33,553 bases of DNA, taken from NCBI RefSeq assembly GCF_001939115.1, contig NZ_MQTZ01000002.1, positions 1 through 33,553 of the forward strand, in the 5' to 3' direction. Shown in pieces: positions 9,329 through 18,213 of the stretch. Below the pieces are notes generated by a model. The model saw nothing but the letters and a program-made list of their open reading frames with translations, was not told the DNA's origin and searched no databases. Both the position numbers and the translations under genes were made by a program. Numbering within the stretch: position 1 is the first letter of the stretch; each line of letters begins with the position of its first letter. The stretch is from Leptolyngbya sp. 'hensonii'. Lineage in GTDB: Bacteria > Cyanobacteriota > Cyanobacteriia > GCF-001939115.

Positions 9329-11152
9329 ATGTCGCAGACAGGCAATCAACCCAACAATTTTGGAAGTCATTCTGTCAATGAGGAGGCTCGAATCGTAGAG
9401 AGCACCCTCAAGGGGATGACCCGTGAATTAAAGACGCTGCAGCAAAATGTTTTGTTGCAACTCAATCAAGATATCAACCGACTTCAAGCTGAAAAAAATC
9501 GTCTGGTTGATGAAGTTGAGCATCTGAGATCTGAACAACAAAAATTACAGGCGCAACAGGCTCAATCCCTCTCGCGCCGAGATGCAGCTCAGCAACAACT
9601 TTGGGCCAAACAACTGGCTCAGGTGCTGGCGATTCATCTACAGGAATTGCTGAAGCAACGCTTGGATGAGATGGCCCAATCCTATCGGCACGCTAATGGG
9701 GGTTCCCCGCCCAGCCTTCAGCCTTCTTCCTCCACCAATGGCTATAGCGATAATGCGTATAAGCTGCTGGCTTCCCTGGATGCCACCTTCAGCTCAACTT
9801 TTAGAACTCTGCAGCAGGAGCTGAATAGCTATCAGAGTTCTCTGTCAGAACAGTTGAACCAGATGCACAGTATGGAGCAGCAAGGGACAACTATTCTGGA
9901 AGCCCTGGTGGCCCGTCTGCGAGAGCAACTCGAAGCTGAAACCCGCAGACTACAGTCCGAAATGGTCTACCGCACCAATGGTTACGGGCAACTCACGACC
10001 GGAGAGAGAGTTGAGAGGCCGTCCTCTAGTTGGGGATCAACATCATCCCTACCATCCCAAACCTCTTTTTCCCCTCCTTCTGTTGTCCCATCCCCTCCGT
10101 CCTCCAGACCCGCTCCTCCCCGGACGGAAGCCAAACCGAAGCCGATGTCCCAGATCAACCTGGGGGTCATCATGATATTGCTGTCCACCCTGGCGTTGTC
10201 CGTGCACAATGTGGTGGTTCAGATTCTCGGTAGTAATAATCAGTTGTTGGGCCTGATTGCAATGGGGGGGTATATCAAACCCAGCCTGGGCAATTCTCTT
10301 ATGACCCTCTGGGTGCGAATGTTGGTGGTGGTCCCCCTGATGATTGTCATTGCTGGGGTGCTTTATCCACCGGTCTGGAAAGACATCAAGCGATTCTTAT
10401 TAATGCGCGATCGTCGCCCTCTGTTTATTGTGGCTGGGAGTGGTGCTTTCTTGTTTCTCTCCCAGGTGCTGATTTATATCGCGATTCCTATTCTGGGGCC
10501 AGGAGTGGCTGTGACCATTCTGTTCATGTATCCCATTTTAACCGTCCCTCTGGCCTGGGTTTTCTTTGGCGATCGACCGACCCTGCTCCGGCTCGGGGTG
10601 ATGGCGATGATCACAGCGGGTGTGGTTCTGGCTGCCCTACCCAAGATTCAAAGGGGAGGGGCTCCCGCGCTGCAGGCGCTGTATGGGCTGGGATTGTGGA
10701 CTGCAATCATCTCTGGAGTGGCCTTTGCCCTCTACTTGATTTTCATGCAGATGGGCTTTAAGAAGTTGCATCCGGTCCCGGTTAGTTTAGTTCAATTTAC
10801 AACCATCTTCATCCTGACCAGTCTCAGCCTGATGGTAGATTTACCCTCTGATCTGAAACCCCATGTGCTGGATCTACCTGGTTTTCTGGTCAGTTGCTTG
10901 GTTCTGGGTGTCCTGACTCTGGCCGGATACCTGCTGAATAATTTCGGAGTCCGTTATATGGGAGCTGGACCTGCTTCCATCATTGCCTCCAGTGGTCCAG
11001 CCCTGACTGCCATCCTGGCTTTTCTGCTGCTGCCCAATAGTATTAATAATCGGATCTGGCCGATCCAGATTATTGGGATTATCCTGGTCACGTTGGGAGT
11101 CACAGCCTTGAGTTTTGAGCGCATGAAAAACCAGGCGAAACCGGCTAAATAA
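9329..11152 (+). CDS. DMT/EamA family transporter with long N-terminal coiled coil
   Basis: The 607-residue product has two unlike halves. Residues 20-120 and 145-212 are Gln/Glu/Leu-rich with heptad character and should form coiled coils. Residues 225-272 are a Pro/Ser-rich linker. Residues 275-600 hold about ten hydrophobic helices of two EamA modules, as in drug/metabolite exporters (VAVTILFMYPILTVPLAWVFFGDRP; GPASIIASSGPALTAILAFLL). Most DMT transporters have only about 300 residues, so the cytoplasmic extension is unusual and may tether or oligomerise the carrier. The substrate is unknown. The ATG at 9329 has a GAAGG ribosome-binding sequence about 10 nt upstream. It converges on the response regulator, with a palindrome between. 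Confidence 0.85.
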   Translation: MSQTGNQPNNFGSHSVNEEARIVESTLKGMTRELKTLQQNVLLQLNQDINRLQAEKNRLVDEVEHLRSEQQKLQAQQAQSLSRRDAAQQQLWAKQLAQVLAIHLQELLKQRLDEMAQSYRHANGGSPPSLQPSSSTNGYSDNAYKLLASLDATFSSTFRTLQQELNSYQSSLSEQLNQMHSMEQQGTTILEALVARLREQLEAETRRLQSEMVYRTNGYGQLTTGERVERPSSSWGSTSSLPSQTSFSPPSVVPSPPSSRPAPPRTEAKPKPMSQINLGVIMILLSTLALSVHNVVVQILGSNNQLLGLIAMGGYIKPSLGNSLMTLWVRMLVVVPLMIVIAGVLYPPVWKDIKRFLLMRDRRPLFIVAGSGAFLFLSQVLIYIAIPILGPGVAVTILFMYPILTVPLAWVFFGDRPTLLRLGVMAMITAGVVLAALPKIQRGGAPALQALYGLGLWTAIISGVAFALYLIFMQMGFKKLHPVPVSLVQFTTIFILTSLSLMVDLPSDLKPHVLDLPGFLVSCLVLGVLTLAGYLLNNFGVRYMGAGPASIIASSGPALTAILAFLLLPNSINNRIWPIQIIGIILVTLGVTALSFERMKNQAKPAK

Positions 11153-11171
11153 AAGATCCAAAAATCACACC

Positions 11172-11198
11172 ATAGAGGCGTTCCATGGAACGCCCTAT
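11172..11198. repeat. Near-perfect palindrome between convergent genes
   Basis: An inverted repeat with core GGCGTTCCATGGAACGCC (11177-11194) and ATAG/CTAT outer arms, with one unpaired A, lies just past the transporter stop and overlaps the stop codon of the opposing response regulator gene. It could end transcription in both directions. It shares the consensus GGCGTTSCATGSAACGCC with the palindrome at 1150-1179. Confidence 0.7.
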
Positions 11199-11800
11199 TG
11201 CATTTTCTGCCGGATAAATCCGACGATCTGGTTCACCTGTTTCTTCAGTTCGCTCACTTCTGCCTGCAGTTTGACATTGGAGGTCGTGAGGGCGTCTACC
11301 TGAGCCTGCAGGAGTTTGACCTGCTCTGGCAGATCTGATGAGATAGGGGGTTGGGACGTTGGGGTTGCCGTTGGTGGAGCGGTTGGGGTTGCCGTTGGTG
11401 GAGCGGCAGTCGGTGGAGCCTGTCTGGCTTTTACCTTCGCCATCGCCGATCGCACAGATTCTACCAGCGTCTTCTGCTCAAAGGGTTTCTCGATACAGGC
11501 ATAGTAGTCAAATAGATCGGGTACCTTCTGTAAAACTTCTTCTTTGCGCCCAGTCATCACAACGATCGGGATACTGTGCAATTCCGGAAGGGCACGGACC
11601 TTCTGTAAGACTTCCCAGCCATTCATTCGCGGCATAAAAAAGTCCAGCAGCACAAGATTCGGGTGCTCCTGACAGATCAAACTGAACCCCTCAACACCAT
11701 CTGCGGCCTCAGTAAACTCAAACTTGTTCTGAGGCAGGAGTTCTTTAACCTGCATCCGCACCATGCGGCTGTCATCTACAATCAGAATCTTAGGTAGCAC
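11195..11800 (-). CDS. Response regulator with Pro/Thr linker and C-terminal coiled coil
   Basis: The receiver domain spans residues 1-125 with acidic Asp9 and Asp10, phospho-acceptor Asp53 (LLDFFMPRMNG), Thr83 (VVMTG) and Lys105 (IEKPF), so all phosphotransfer residues are present. There is no DNA-binding output domain. Instead a Pro/Thr/Ala linker (about 127-155) leads to a predicted coiled coil (about 158-195, LLQAQVDALTTSNVKLQAEV). This suggests signalling by protein contact or dimerisation, as in CheY/PatA-like regulators. The linker contains two exact 24-bp tandem copies. The gene is divergent from the kinase-like gene at 11929, separated by 128 bp. No histidine kinase lies nearby. Confidence 0.88.
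   Translation of the reverse strand: MLPKILIVDDSRMVRMQVKELLPQNKFEFTEAADGVEGFSLICQEHPNLVLLDFFMPRMNGWEVLQKVRALPELHSIPIVVMTGRKEEVLQKVPDLFDYYACIEKPFEQKTLVESVRSAMAKVKARQAPPTAAPPTATPTAPPTATPTSQPPISSDLPEQVKLLQAQVDALTTSNVKLQAEVSELKKQVNQIVGFIRQKMQ
11358..11405. repeat. Two exact 24-bp tandem repeats in the response regulator linker
   Basis: Two adjacent identical 24-bp units (11358-11381 and 11382-11405) encode the repeated Pro/Thr/Ala stretch of the linker. Because the unit is a multiple of three, copy-number change would alter linker length without shifting frame. Confidence 0.85.
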
Positions 11801-11928
11801 TGCTCTACTTCGGCAACGATTAGTTCAGGATACTAATTCACTATAGTTTGAGATGTCGATTTCGTCTCTGTTCTGATCGGGATCGAGCTAAGGCAGTACA
11901 ATCTCATTGAGTAAAGAACATCGTTAGC

Positions 11929-12768
11929 ATGTCGGATCAGGTAGTCGCAGGCCGATTTCAGTTACGCCAGCAGTTAAAAAAACGAGAGGGTCAGCGTACC
12001 CTCCTGGCCTATGACCAATGGACCCAGGAATTTGTCATTCTCAAGTTCCGCTTGTTTGTTCCTGATCTGCCCGAGGAGACTCTGGCTCGTCTGGAACGAG
12101 ATTCAGAAATTCTGAAGACGCTCTATCATCCGTCTATTCCCGCTTATCTAGATTATTTTACGATCGACCTCCCGCCAGCCAGGGCATTTGTGATTGTGCA
12201 AGAGCAGGCTGAAGGGAAATCCCTACGGGAACATCTGGCTACGGGACGCCTGTTTACCGAACTCCAAGCACGCCAAATTGCCAGGGCCATCCTGGATATT
12301 CTGGCCTATTTGCATGGCCTGCCAACCCCGGTTATTCACCGCAACATCAAGCCCAGTAATATCCTGGTGGGGGATTGGGCCGAGGAAATTGCCTGCCCTG
12401 CTGGTGTGTTCCAACAGATGAGCCCGCTCTACCTGATTGACTTTGGGGCACTTCAGGCTCCTATCATGCCAGAGGATACCAGTTCCACCATCATGAACAG
12501 CTATGATTACATGCCTCCAGAACAATTTGCTGGCCGGGCTGTGATGGCTTCTGACCTGTATGCCCTGGGGATCACGCTCATTGATCTGGTCACCCAGGTC
12601 AGAATTTCGGAACTTCCCCGGAAAGGGCAGCGAATTTTGTTTGAACAGGTGGTGACCACCCTCAGCCCTGGCTTTACTGATTGGCTAAAACGCATGACCG
12701 AACCCGATCTGCCCTTCCGTTTTCCGAATGTTCAGATCGCCCTGAATACGCTAGAAAAATTACCGTAA
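11929..12768 (+). CDS. Ser/Thr protein kinase-like protein, probable pseudokinase
   Basis: This has the Hanks-type kinase fold in 279 residues with no extra domain or membrane segment. Lys39 (VILKF) and Glu60 fit the beta3-lysine/helix-C pair, Asn144 fits the metal-binding Asn, and Asp171 is in DFG (LIDFGAL). However, the catalytic loop reads HRNIKPSN: Asn139 (codon AAC, 12343-12345) replaces the catalytic Asp. The glycine-rich loop is also absent (LKKREGQRT). The activation segment through YMPPEQF is present. The most likely reading is an ATP-binding but poorly active or inactive pseudokinase that works as a scaffold or switch. The start ATG at 11929 was chosen as first in frame. The next gene, a carboxypeptidase, follows on the same strand after 94 bp. 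Confidence 0.85.
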   Translation: MSDQVVAGRFQLRQQLKKREGQRTLLAYDQWTQEFVILKFRLFVPDLPEETLARLERDSEILKTLYHPSIPAYLDYFTIDLPPARAFVIVQEQAEGKSLREHLATGRLFTELQARQIARAILDILAYLHGLPTPVIHRNIKPSNILVGDWAEEIACPAGVFQQMSPLYLIDFGALQAPIMPEDTSSTIMNSYDYMPPEQFAGRAVMASDLYALGITLIDLVTQVRISELPRKGQRILFEQVVTTLSPGFTDWLKRMTEPDLPFRFPNVQIALNTLEKLP

Positions 12769-12862
12769 AAAATTCTCTGGCGCTGGCTGAATTGATGCAT
12801 CTGGATGTCTGGCGCAATGAAGTTTATACTGATTCCGACGATCGGATAACTGTGCGAAGAAC

Positions 12863-14200
12863 ATGCTGGAACCATTCAGCAGTGGATTAATGGCTTTGTG
12901 GTTAAGTGTTGCAGGGGGTTCGGATTCCATCAGTCAGGATGACCTGGCTGCATCGTGGAATACTCCGACTGTGCTTCTATCCGGTACGCCGGATCTGGCG
13001 GCGCAGGCACTGGTGAATCAATATCTGGCTGGTTTGGGCACCAGGGGGCTTCCAGCCTCTGATCAGGGGTTGTGGATTCAGTCGCAAGCAGGTCTATTAG
13101 CGGCGCACCAGGGCAGCACCCCCCTTTCGGCAGCCTCCCTCACGAAAGTAGCGACGACTCTAGTCGCTTTGCACACTTGGGGCACGGAATACCAGTTTGA
13201 AACTCGGGTCAGTGGGACAGGGCCGATCGAGAATGGGGTGTTGCAAGGGGATCTGGTCATTGAAGGGAGTGGGGATCCGTTTTTTGTCTGGGAGGAGGCC
13301 ATCGCTCTGGGAAACGCCCTCCAGCAACTGGGGATCAGACAAGTCACGGGCAACCTGGTCGTGATTGGCAATTTCTCCATGAACTATGAAACCAGTCCCC
13401 TCAAATCAGGGCAGTTGTTAAAACAGGCGATTAATTCCGGGCTCTGGCCCGGCGAGGCAGCAACTCAATATCAGGGGTTACCTCCAGGCACACCCAAACC
13501 AGGACTCGTGGTGATAGGGGCCGTCAAACTCGCAAAAGTTCCTCTGCCAGAACAGTCTTTGCTGATTCGCCATCGATCGCTGCCCCTGATTCAGTTGTTG
13601 AAACTGATGAACACCTACAGTAACAATGCCATGGCCCAGTCTCTGGCAGAGTCTTTAGGTGGGGCCCAGGTGGTTGCGCGCAAGGCAGCCGTAATTGCAG
13701 GGTTTCCACCCCGGGAAATCAGTCTGATTAATGGGTCGGGATTGGGGCCGGAAAACCGTATTTCTCCTCGGGCTGTCTGTGCAATGCTGGTGACGCTCGA
13801 TCAGATCTTGCGTCCGTCTCTACCCATTACCAAGCAACCGACCTATACGATCGCAGATATCTTTCCAGTCATGGGGCGGGAACAGGGAACCCTCATAGAC
13901 CGCAACATCCCGAGGGCTGCTGTCGTCAAGACTGGAACCTTGTGGAATGTCAGTGCTTTGGCAGGGGTTCTATCGACACAGACCTATGGCCCCATCTGGT
14001 TTGTCGTGATTAATGGTGGGGACAATGTGGAAGGCTTCCGCAAACAGCAGGATGGGTTGCTGCAAAGTTTACTCCAGCAATGGGGTATGACAGAGCAAAT
14101 ACCGGTGGGGATCACGCCTCAGAACAGTGCGCATCAGGATCGATATCGTCTGGGTTCTCAGACTCGAAATGAACGGGTCTCTAAGGAACAATCTCCGTAA
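12863..14200 (+). CDS. dacB: D-alanyl-D-alanine carboxypeptidase, PBP4/S13 family
   Basis: This is a low-molecular-weight penicillin-binding protein that trims or cleaves peptidoglycan cross-links in the periplasm. The active-site triad of motifs is complete: SLTK (92-95, nucleophile Ser92 and Lys95), SNN (253-255) and KTG (356-358). The N-terminus (MLEPFSSGLMALWLSVAGG) is only weakly signal-like, but a similar start is common in cyanobacterial members as I recall them. At 445 residues it is within the family range. The 3' end overlaps the convergent lptC gene by 20 bp. Confidence 0.92.
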   Translation: MLEPFSSGLMALWLSVAGGSDSISQDDLAASWNTPTVLLSGTPDLAAQALVNQYLAGLGTRGLPASDQGLWIQSQAGLLAAHQGSTPLSAASLTKVATTLVALHTWGTEYQFETRVSGTGPIENGVLQGDLVIEGSGDPFFVWEEAIALGNALQQLGIRQVTGNLVVIGNFSMNYETSPLKSGQLLKQAINSGLWPGEAATQYQGLPPGTPKPGLVVIGAVKLAKVPLPEQSLLIRHRSLPLIQLLKLMNTYSNNAMAQSLAESLGGAQVVARKAAVIAGFPPREISLINGSGLGPENRISPRAVCAMLVTLDQILRPSLPITKQPTYTIADIFPVMGREQGTLIDRNIPRAAVVKTGTLWNVSALAGVLSTQTYGPIWFVVINGGDNVEGFRKQQDGLLQSLLQQWGMTEQIPVGITPQNSAHQDRYRLGSQTRNERVSKEQSP

Positions 14201-15287
14201 CGACGTTACCACCACTGATGACGATCGTCTGTTCCTGCAGCCGACCCAGGGCTCTGGGGCCAATGAGGCTGAAAGGGGGGCTAACCTGACGATAAGAAAC
14301 ATTTCCCTCGGCCAGAAGTTCTTGAGTCGGGATCGCCCAGGTTAAGGTGTCAGCCTCTAACTGGCTCTGGTTGACACCGATGACCCGAACTCCACCAACC
14401 AGGTAGAACACCTGTGGTTTCAGGTCAAACTGCCCCTGACTGGCGGTCAAGGTAACCTGCTGTTCCCGATGGACAATCTTGAGTGGTTTTTCTGAGATCA
14501 CGGTCTGACGGCCCAGATTCCAGGTCAGCACTGCCCCATTCACTGTGACTGGGGGATCAACCAGAGTGAGTTGAACCTCCTGACTGACCGTTGCTGTTTT
14601 GGCTTTCAGATCCACAACAGCCTTTTTTCCCGTAATCCGATCTGTGGGAACCTGTTTCACCAAGCGATCAATCTGAATGGGTTGATCCGTGGTTACCAAC
14701 TGCTTGGGTAATTGCCACACCAACTTCTCAGCTTGTAATCGTAGAGTCGGTTCTTTCACCACTGCAATCACATTGCCCACCAGTTCCAGACGACGCGATC
14801 GGCTGTAAGCCCTTGCTTCTTTAGCAGAAGCCTGCACCTGAGGATGGTTTCCCTTCAGATCCCGGCGCACGATTAACAAATCCTGCTTGGGTATCCATTC
14901 CAGTTCCTGACCCTTTAGGGTCGCCCCATCCTGGACCATGGTGGCCGTAATTTCCTCTTTTAAGAAGATCTTCTGCCCATCCTGTTGGACCTCTCCCTGT
15001 TTTGCTTTAATGCGGAAGACCAATTTCCCATCTTGAAAGAGTTCCCCTGAAGGATCCTGAATCTTGGCAATTTTCTTGTCGTTACTGTATCGGGCTTGTT
15101 TGGCCTTCACCCGCCAGAGAAGCCGACCCTGCTCATCAAACTGTTGCAGGGTTACATCTTTGAACGTCAATCGACTATCCCTGATCAAAGTGCCGGTGTC
15201 TTCATCAACCGATTTTTTATCGGTCAAATTGCCACAACCACTGACGATCAGACTCAGGATCAAATATAGGGGCAGGAAACGCGCCAC
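14181..15287 (-). CDS. lptC: LPS export ABC transporter periplasmic protein LptC
   Basis: This protein is part of the bridge that carries lipopolysaccharide from the inner-membrane LptBFG pump to the outer membrane. It has 368 residues, longer than the proteobacterial protein, as usual in cyanobacteria. The GTG start at 15287 yields MARFLPLYLILSLIVSGC, a signal with a lipobox-like Cys18, so it may be a lipoprotein. The LptC beta-jellyroll follows (LTFKDVTLQQFDEQGRLLW), then repeated beta strands in the C-terminal half (VTLTASQGQFDLKPQVFYL). It starts 8 bp after the NYN gene stop, so they share an operon. Confidence 0.88.
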   Translation of the reverse strand: MARFLPLYLILSLIVSGCGNLTDKKSVDEDTGTLIRDSRLTFKDVTLQQFDEQGRLLWRVKAKQARYSNDKKIAKIQDPSGELFQDGKLVFRIKAKQGEVQQDGQKIFLKEEITATMVQDGATLKGQELEWIPKQDLLIVRRDLKGNHPQVQASAKEARAYSRSRRLELVGNVIAVVKEPTLRLQAEKLVWQLPKQLVTTDQPIQIDRLVKQVPTDRITGKKAVVDLKAKTATVSQEVQLTLVDPPVTVNGAVLTWNLGRQTVISEKPLKIVHREQQVTLTASQGQFDLKPQVFYLVGGVRVIGVNQSQLEADTLTWAIPTQELLAEGNVSYRQVSPPFSLIGPRALGRLQEQTIVISGGNVVTEIVP

Positions 15288-15295
15288 AACCAGAC

Positions 15296-15907
15296 CTATC
15301 TCTGATCCTCGTCTTCAACCACCCCGATCCCCGATAGGGGCCGATAGGTGTAGTTTTGACGAGGTGTTTTCTGAATGTCTTCTTTAATGCTGTCCAGGTC
15401 GATATAGCGATCGGATACGTTAATTAAGCTATCACTGGTCATGGAACGCAGGCTGACTACCTCAACCCGCACCCCCCGATAGCTGACCGCATCCACAGCA
15501 TAGGCTAGATCCCCGTCTCCGCTCACCAGAACTGCCGTGTCGTAGGAGCCAACCAGAGCCATCATGTCCACGGCAATTTCCACATCCAGGTTGGCTTTCT
15601 TGGAACCATCCGGAAGTTGGACCAGATCTTTTGAGATGACCCGGTAACCGTTGCGCCGCATCCACAGCAAAAATCCCTGCTGCTTCTCGTTGGTTCGATC
15701 CACGCCTGTGTAGAAGAAGGAGCGTAAAAGCCGGGAACCAGCGGTCAAACGACAGAGAAGCTTGGTGTAATCGATTTCGATCCCCAGTTGCAAGGCTGCA
15801 TAAAACAGATTGGATCCATCAATGAAAATGGCTACCCGTCCACGATTCTCCAGAACTTGTTCCGGTGTGAATATAGGGGAACTAACCGGTTCAGAATTAT
15901 TTAACAT
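15296..15907 (-). CDS. LabA-like NYN domain protein
   Basis: The NYN/PIN-like fold (predicted RNA-processing nuclease) occupies residues about 25-170. Acidic residues of the expected metal site are seen: Asp30 in FIDGSNLFY, the DVEIAVDMM strand, and LVSGDGDLAYAV. Relatives include LabA of Synechococcus, a factor in circadian output; whether this gene has that role is inference. The ATG at 15907 is preceded by AGAGG at suitable spacing. It sits between metG (71 bp upstream) and lptC (8 bp downstream) on one strand. Confidence 0.88.
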   Translation of the reverse strand: MLNNSEPVSSPIFTPEQVLENRGRVAIFIDGSNLFYAALQLGIEIDYTKLLCRLTAGSRLLRSFFYTGVDRTNEKQQGFLLWMRRNGYRVISKDLVQLPDGSKKANLDVEIAVDMMALVGSYDTAVLVSGDGDLAYAVDAVSYRGVRVEVVSLRSMTSDSLINVSDRYIDLDSIKEDIQKTPRQNYTYRPLSGIGVVEDEDQR

Positions 15908-15978
15908 GATTATTATCCTCTCTTATTATCAAAAATCTGATGGGGGCTGAAGTTAGCAAGTACAGCATTTATCTTGAA

Positions 15979-17592
15979 TTAATTTTCAACATTAGGCTCC
16001 TTCAGCTCTAGCTTCAGGAATACCGGCTGGGGATCACTCAACGCTTGCCCTGCGGGTAACATTCCCCAAGTGGAATGGTTCCTGAATAACGGTGGCAGTG
16101 TCTTATCTTCCAGATCGACAGCAAAGCCCAGTTGCCGGTAGATAGCATTGCTGGTAGTTGGAATAATCGGTGAGAGGAAATAAGCGGCCAATCGGACTGC
16201 CTCTAAGACAGAATACAATACCCACTCACCTACCGCTTGCTGTCCTTGCTTGAGCAGAGTCCAGGGAGCCTGTTCATCCACAAATTTGTTGCCCGTTTTA
16301 ACCAGTCCCAAAACCTCTTCACAAACTTGATGGAAGGCCAAAACATTATAAGCCCGAATAATTCGATCCCCGAGACCTAGCCCGATCTGTTTCAATGGAT
16401 TATCGATGCTGATATCCAGTTCCACAAAGGCGGGAACCTGGCCATTGCAGTACTTATGGGCCAGTTTTAGAATTCGGTTTAAGAGATTACCCAGATCGTT
16501 AGCCAGATCGGCATTCACAATATTGACAAAGCGGATGGCGCTGAAATCTCCATCCCGGCCAAACTCAATTTCTTTCAGCAAATAGTACCGAATAGCGTCA
16601 GAACCATAGTGCTCAATCAGTTCAAATGGGTCGATCGTATTGCCCAGACTCTTCCCCATTTTTTGACCATCTTTGGTTAAGAATCCATGACCAAACACCT
16701 GTTGCGGCAGCGGCAAGTCAGCAGACATTAACATAGCAGGCCAATATACCGCATGGAAGCGCAGAATGTCCTTGCCAATCAGGTGCAGGTTAATCGGCCA
16801 CCAGCGAGCCAGTGCTTGATCCAATCGGGGATCACTCTCCTCATCCAGGAGGGCTGTGACATAACCCAGCAACGCATCAAACCAGACATACAGGGTATGC
16901 CCGGGATCAACGGGCACTGGAAACCCCCAATCCAGATTGACTCGGGAAATTGAAAAATCCTTTAATCCCTGACTAACAAAGCTGAGCACCTCATTCCGGC
17001 GGATCTCAGGTTGAATGAAGTCCGGTTGATCCTGATACAGGGCCTCCAGTTGATCCTGATATTTGGAAAGCCGGAAGAAGTAGTTTTGCTCATCGCGCCA
17101 TTCTGCCTCCCGATTCGTGTGAATCGCACAGCGGTGGCCCGCCAGAAGTTCTCGTTCCTCTTTAAACTCCTCGCAGGAGACACAGTACCAGCCCTGTTGT
17201 TGACTGAGGTAAATATCTCCCTGTTCCCAAACCCGGGTAAAAAATTCTTTAACAATGGCTTCGTGCCGAGGAGTGGAGGTGCGACTGAAGCGATCGTACT
17301 GAATATTCAATTTCTGCCAGAGCGCCTTGAACCCGGCTGCCACCTCATCACAGTGTGCCTGGGGAGATAGCCCTCGACTTTCAGCCGTTCGCTGAATCTT
17401 TTGACCATGTTCATCGGTGCCCGTGATTAACAACACAGACTTACCCTGAAGTCGGTAGAAACGGGTAATTGCATCGGCAGCGATCGTCGTGTAGGCGCTC
17501 CCAATGTGGGGTAAATCATTGACGTAGTAAAGAGGGGTTGTAACAGCAAACCTGTCTTTGTTTGCGTTTTCACAATTTTCTGATGAGTTCAT
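15979..17592 (-). CDS. metG: Methionyl-tRNA synthetase
   Basis: This class I aminoacyl-tRNA synthetase charges tRNA-Met. It has 537 residues with the HIGH-type motif PHIGSAY (28-34), the TGTDEHGQKI block (57-66), a zinc knuckle made of Cys137, Cys140, Cys155 and probably His158, and KMGKS (311-315) as the KMSKS loop. The anticodon-binding helical domain follows, without the C-terminal tRNA-binding extension found in some bacteria. Start ATG at 17592 leaves a short 15-residue leader before the Rossmann fold. It is the first gene of the metG-NYN-lptC cluster. Confidence 0.96.
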   Translation of the reverse strand: MNSSENCENANKDRFAVTTPLYYVNDLPHIGSAYTTIAADAITRFYRLQGKSVLLITGTDEHGQKIQRTAESRGLSPQAHCDEVAAGFKALWQKLNIQYDRFSRTSTPRHEAIVKEFFTRVWEQGDIYLSQQQGWYCVSCEEFKEERELLAGHRCAIHTNREAEWRDEQNYFFRLSKYQDQLEALYQDQPDFIQPEIRRNEVLSFVSQGLKDFSISRVNLDWGFPVPVDPGHTLYVWFDALLGYVTALLDEESDPRLDQALARWWPINLHLIGKDILRFHAVYWPAMLMSADLPLPQQVFGHGFLTKDGQKMGKSLGNTIDPFELIEHYGSDAIRYYLLKEIEFGRDGDFSAIRFVNIVNADLANDLGNLLNRILKLAHKYCNGQVPAFVELDISIDNPLKQIGLGLGDRIIRAYNVLAFHQVCEEVLGLVKTGNKFVDEQAPWTLLKQGQQAVGEWVLYSVLEAVRLAAYFLSPIIPTTSNAIYRQLGFAVDLEDKTLPPLFRNHSTWGMLPAGQALSDPQPVFLKLELKEPNVEN

Positions 17593-18183
17593 TAAAACGA
17601 CAGCGCTCTCATACGTGCTCAGGATGCTTTCAAATAATGCTCGAAGCTTAAAAAGTTATAGACAATTTAACAATCACCAAATCACCATTAGGATGGCAGG
17701 GAAGGAGGGCCTTGATCTATACAAGAAATGGCACAATCGACAAACTATAGCTCTGTTTCAAGCAGCAAGTAACTGAATTCAAAGCGATTGACCTGCATTA
17801 GCGGTCTGTCGCTGTTAGGTTTCTGTTACTAATTTTACAGTTAAGATTCATAGCTAGTATTCACAGCAATTTCTTAAAACTAACACTAACATCTAGCTCT
17901 CACCGCCAATTCGTTAACAGCTCTTGCTTTGAGCTGGAATTGCCCCAATCATCTTTTGTTCTTATCTCAACTTTTGTATTCACTCATTAAATTGCTTTAA
18001 CTTATTCACACGATTAACTCAGCTTATTTACACTTCAAAGTGCCCGATCTTAATCTCAGTCTATGACCTTAACCCTATAGCCTGAATAGATCAGGGGGGT
18101 AGTGTTTGTATCTTAATTCTTAAGTCGATCGTGTAAACAGGCTATTCAACAACAGTCTAACGAAGGGATGTGATAATTGCTAC

Positions 18184-18213
18184 CTTTGGGAAAGAGAGGC
18201 CTTTCCGCCAAAG
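18184..18213. other. 11-bp hairpin in the metG/acyltransferase intergenic region
   Basis: Arms CTTTGG-GAAAG (18184-18194) and CTTTC-CG-CCAAAG (18201-18213) pair with a two-base bulge and a six-base loop. It has no following T-run, so it is not a simple terminator. It may be part of a structured transcript. Confidence 0.4.
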
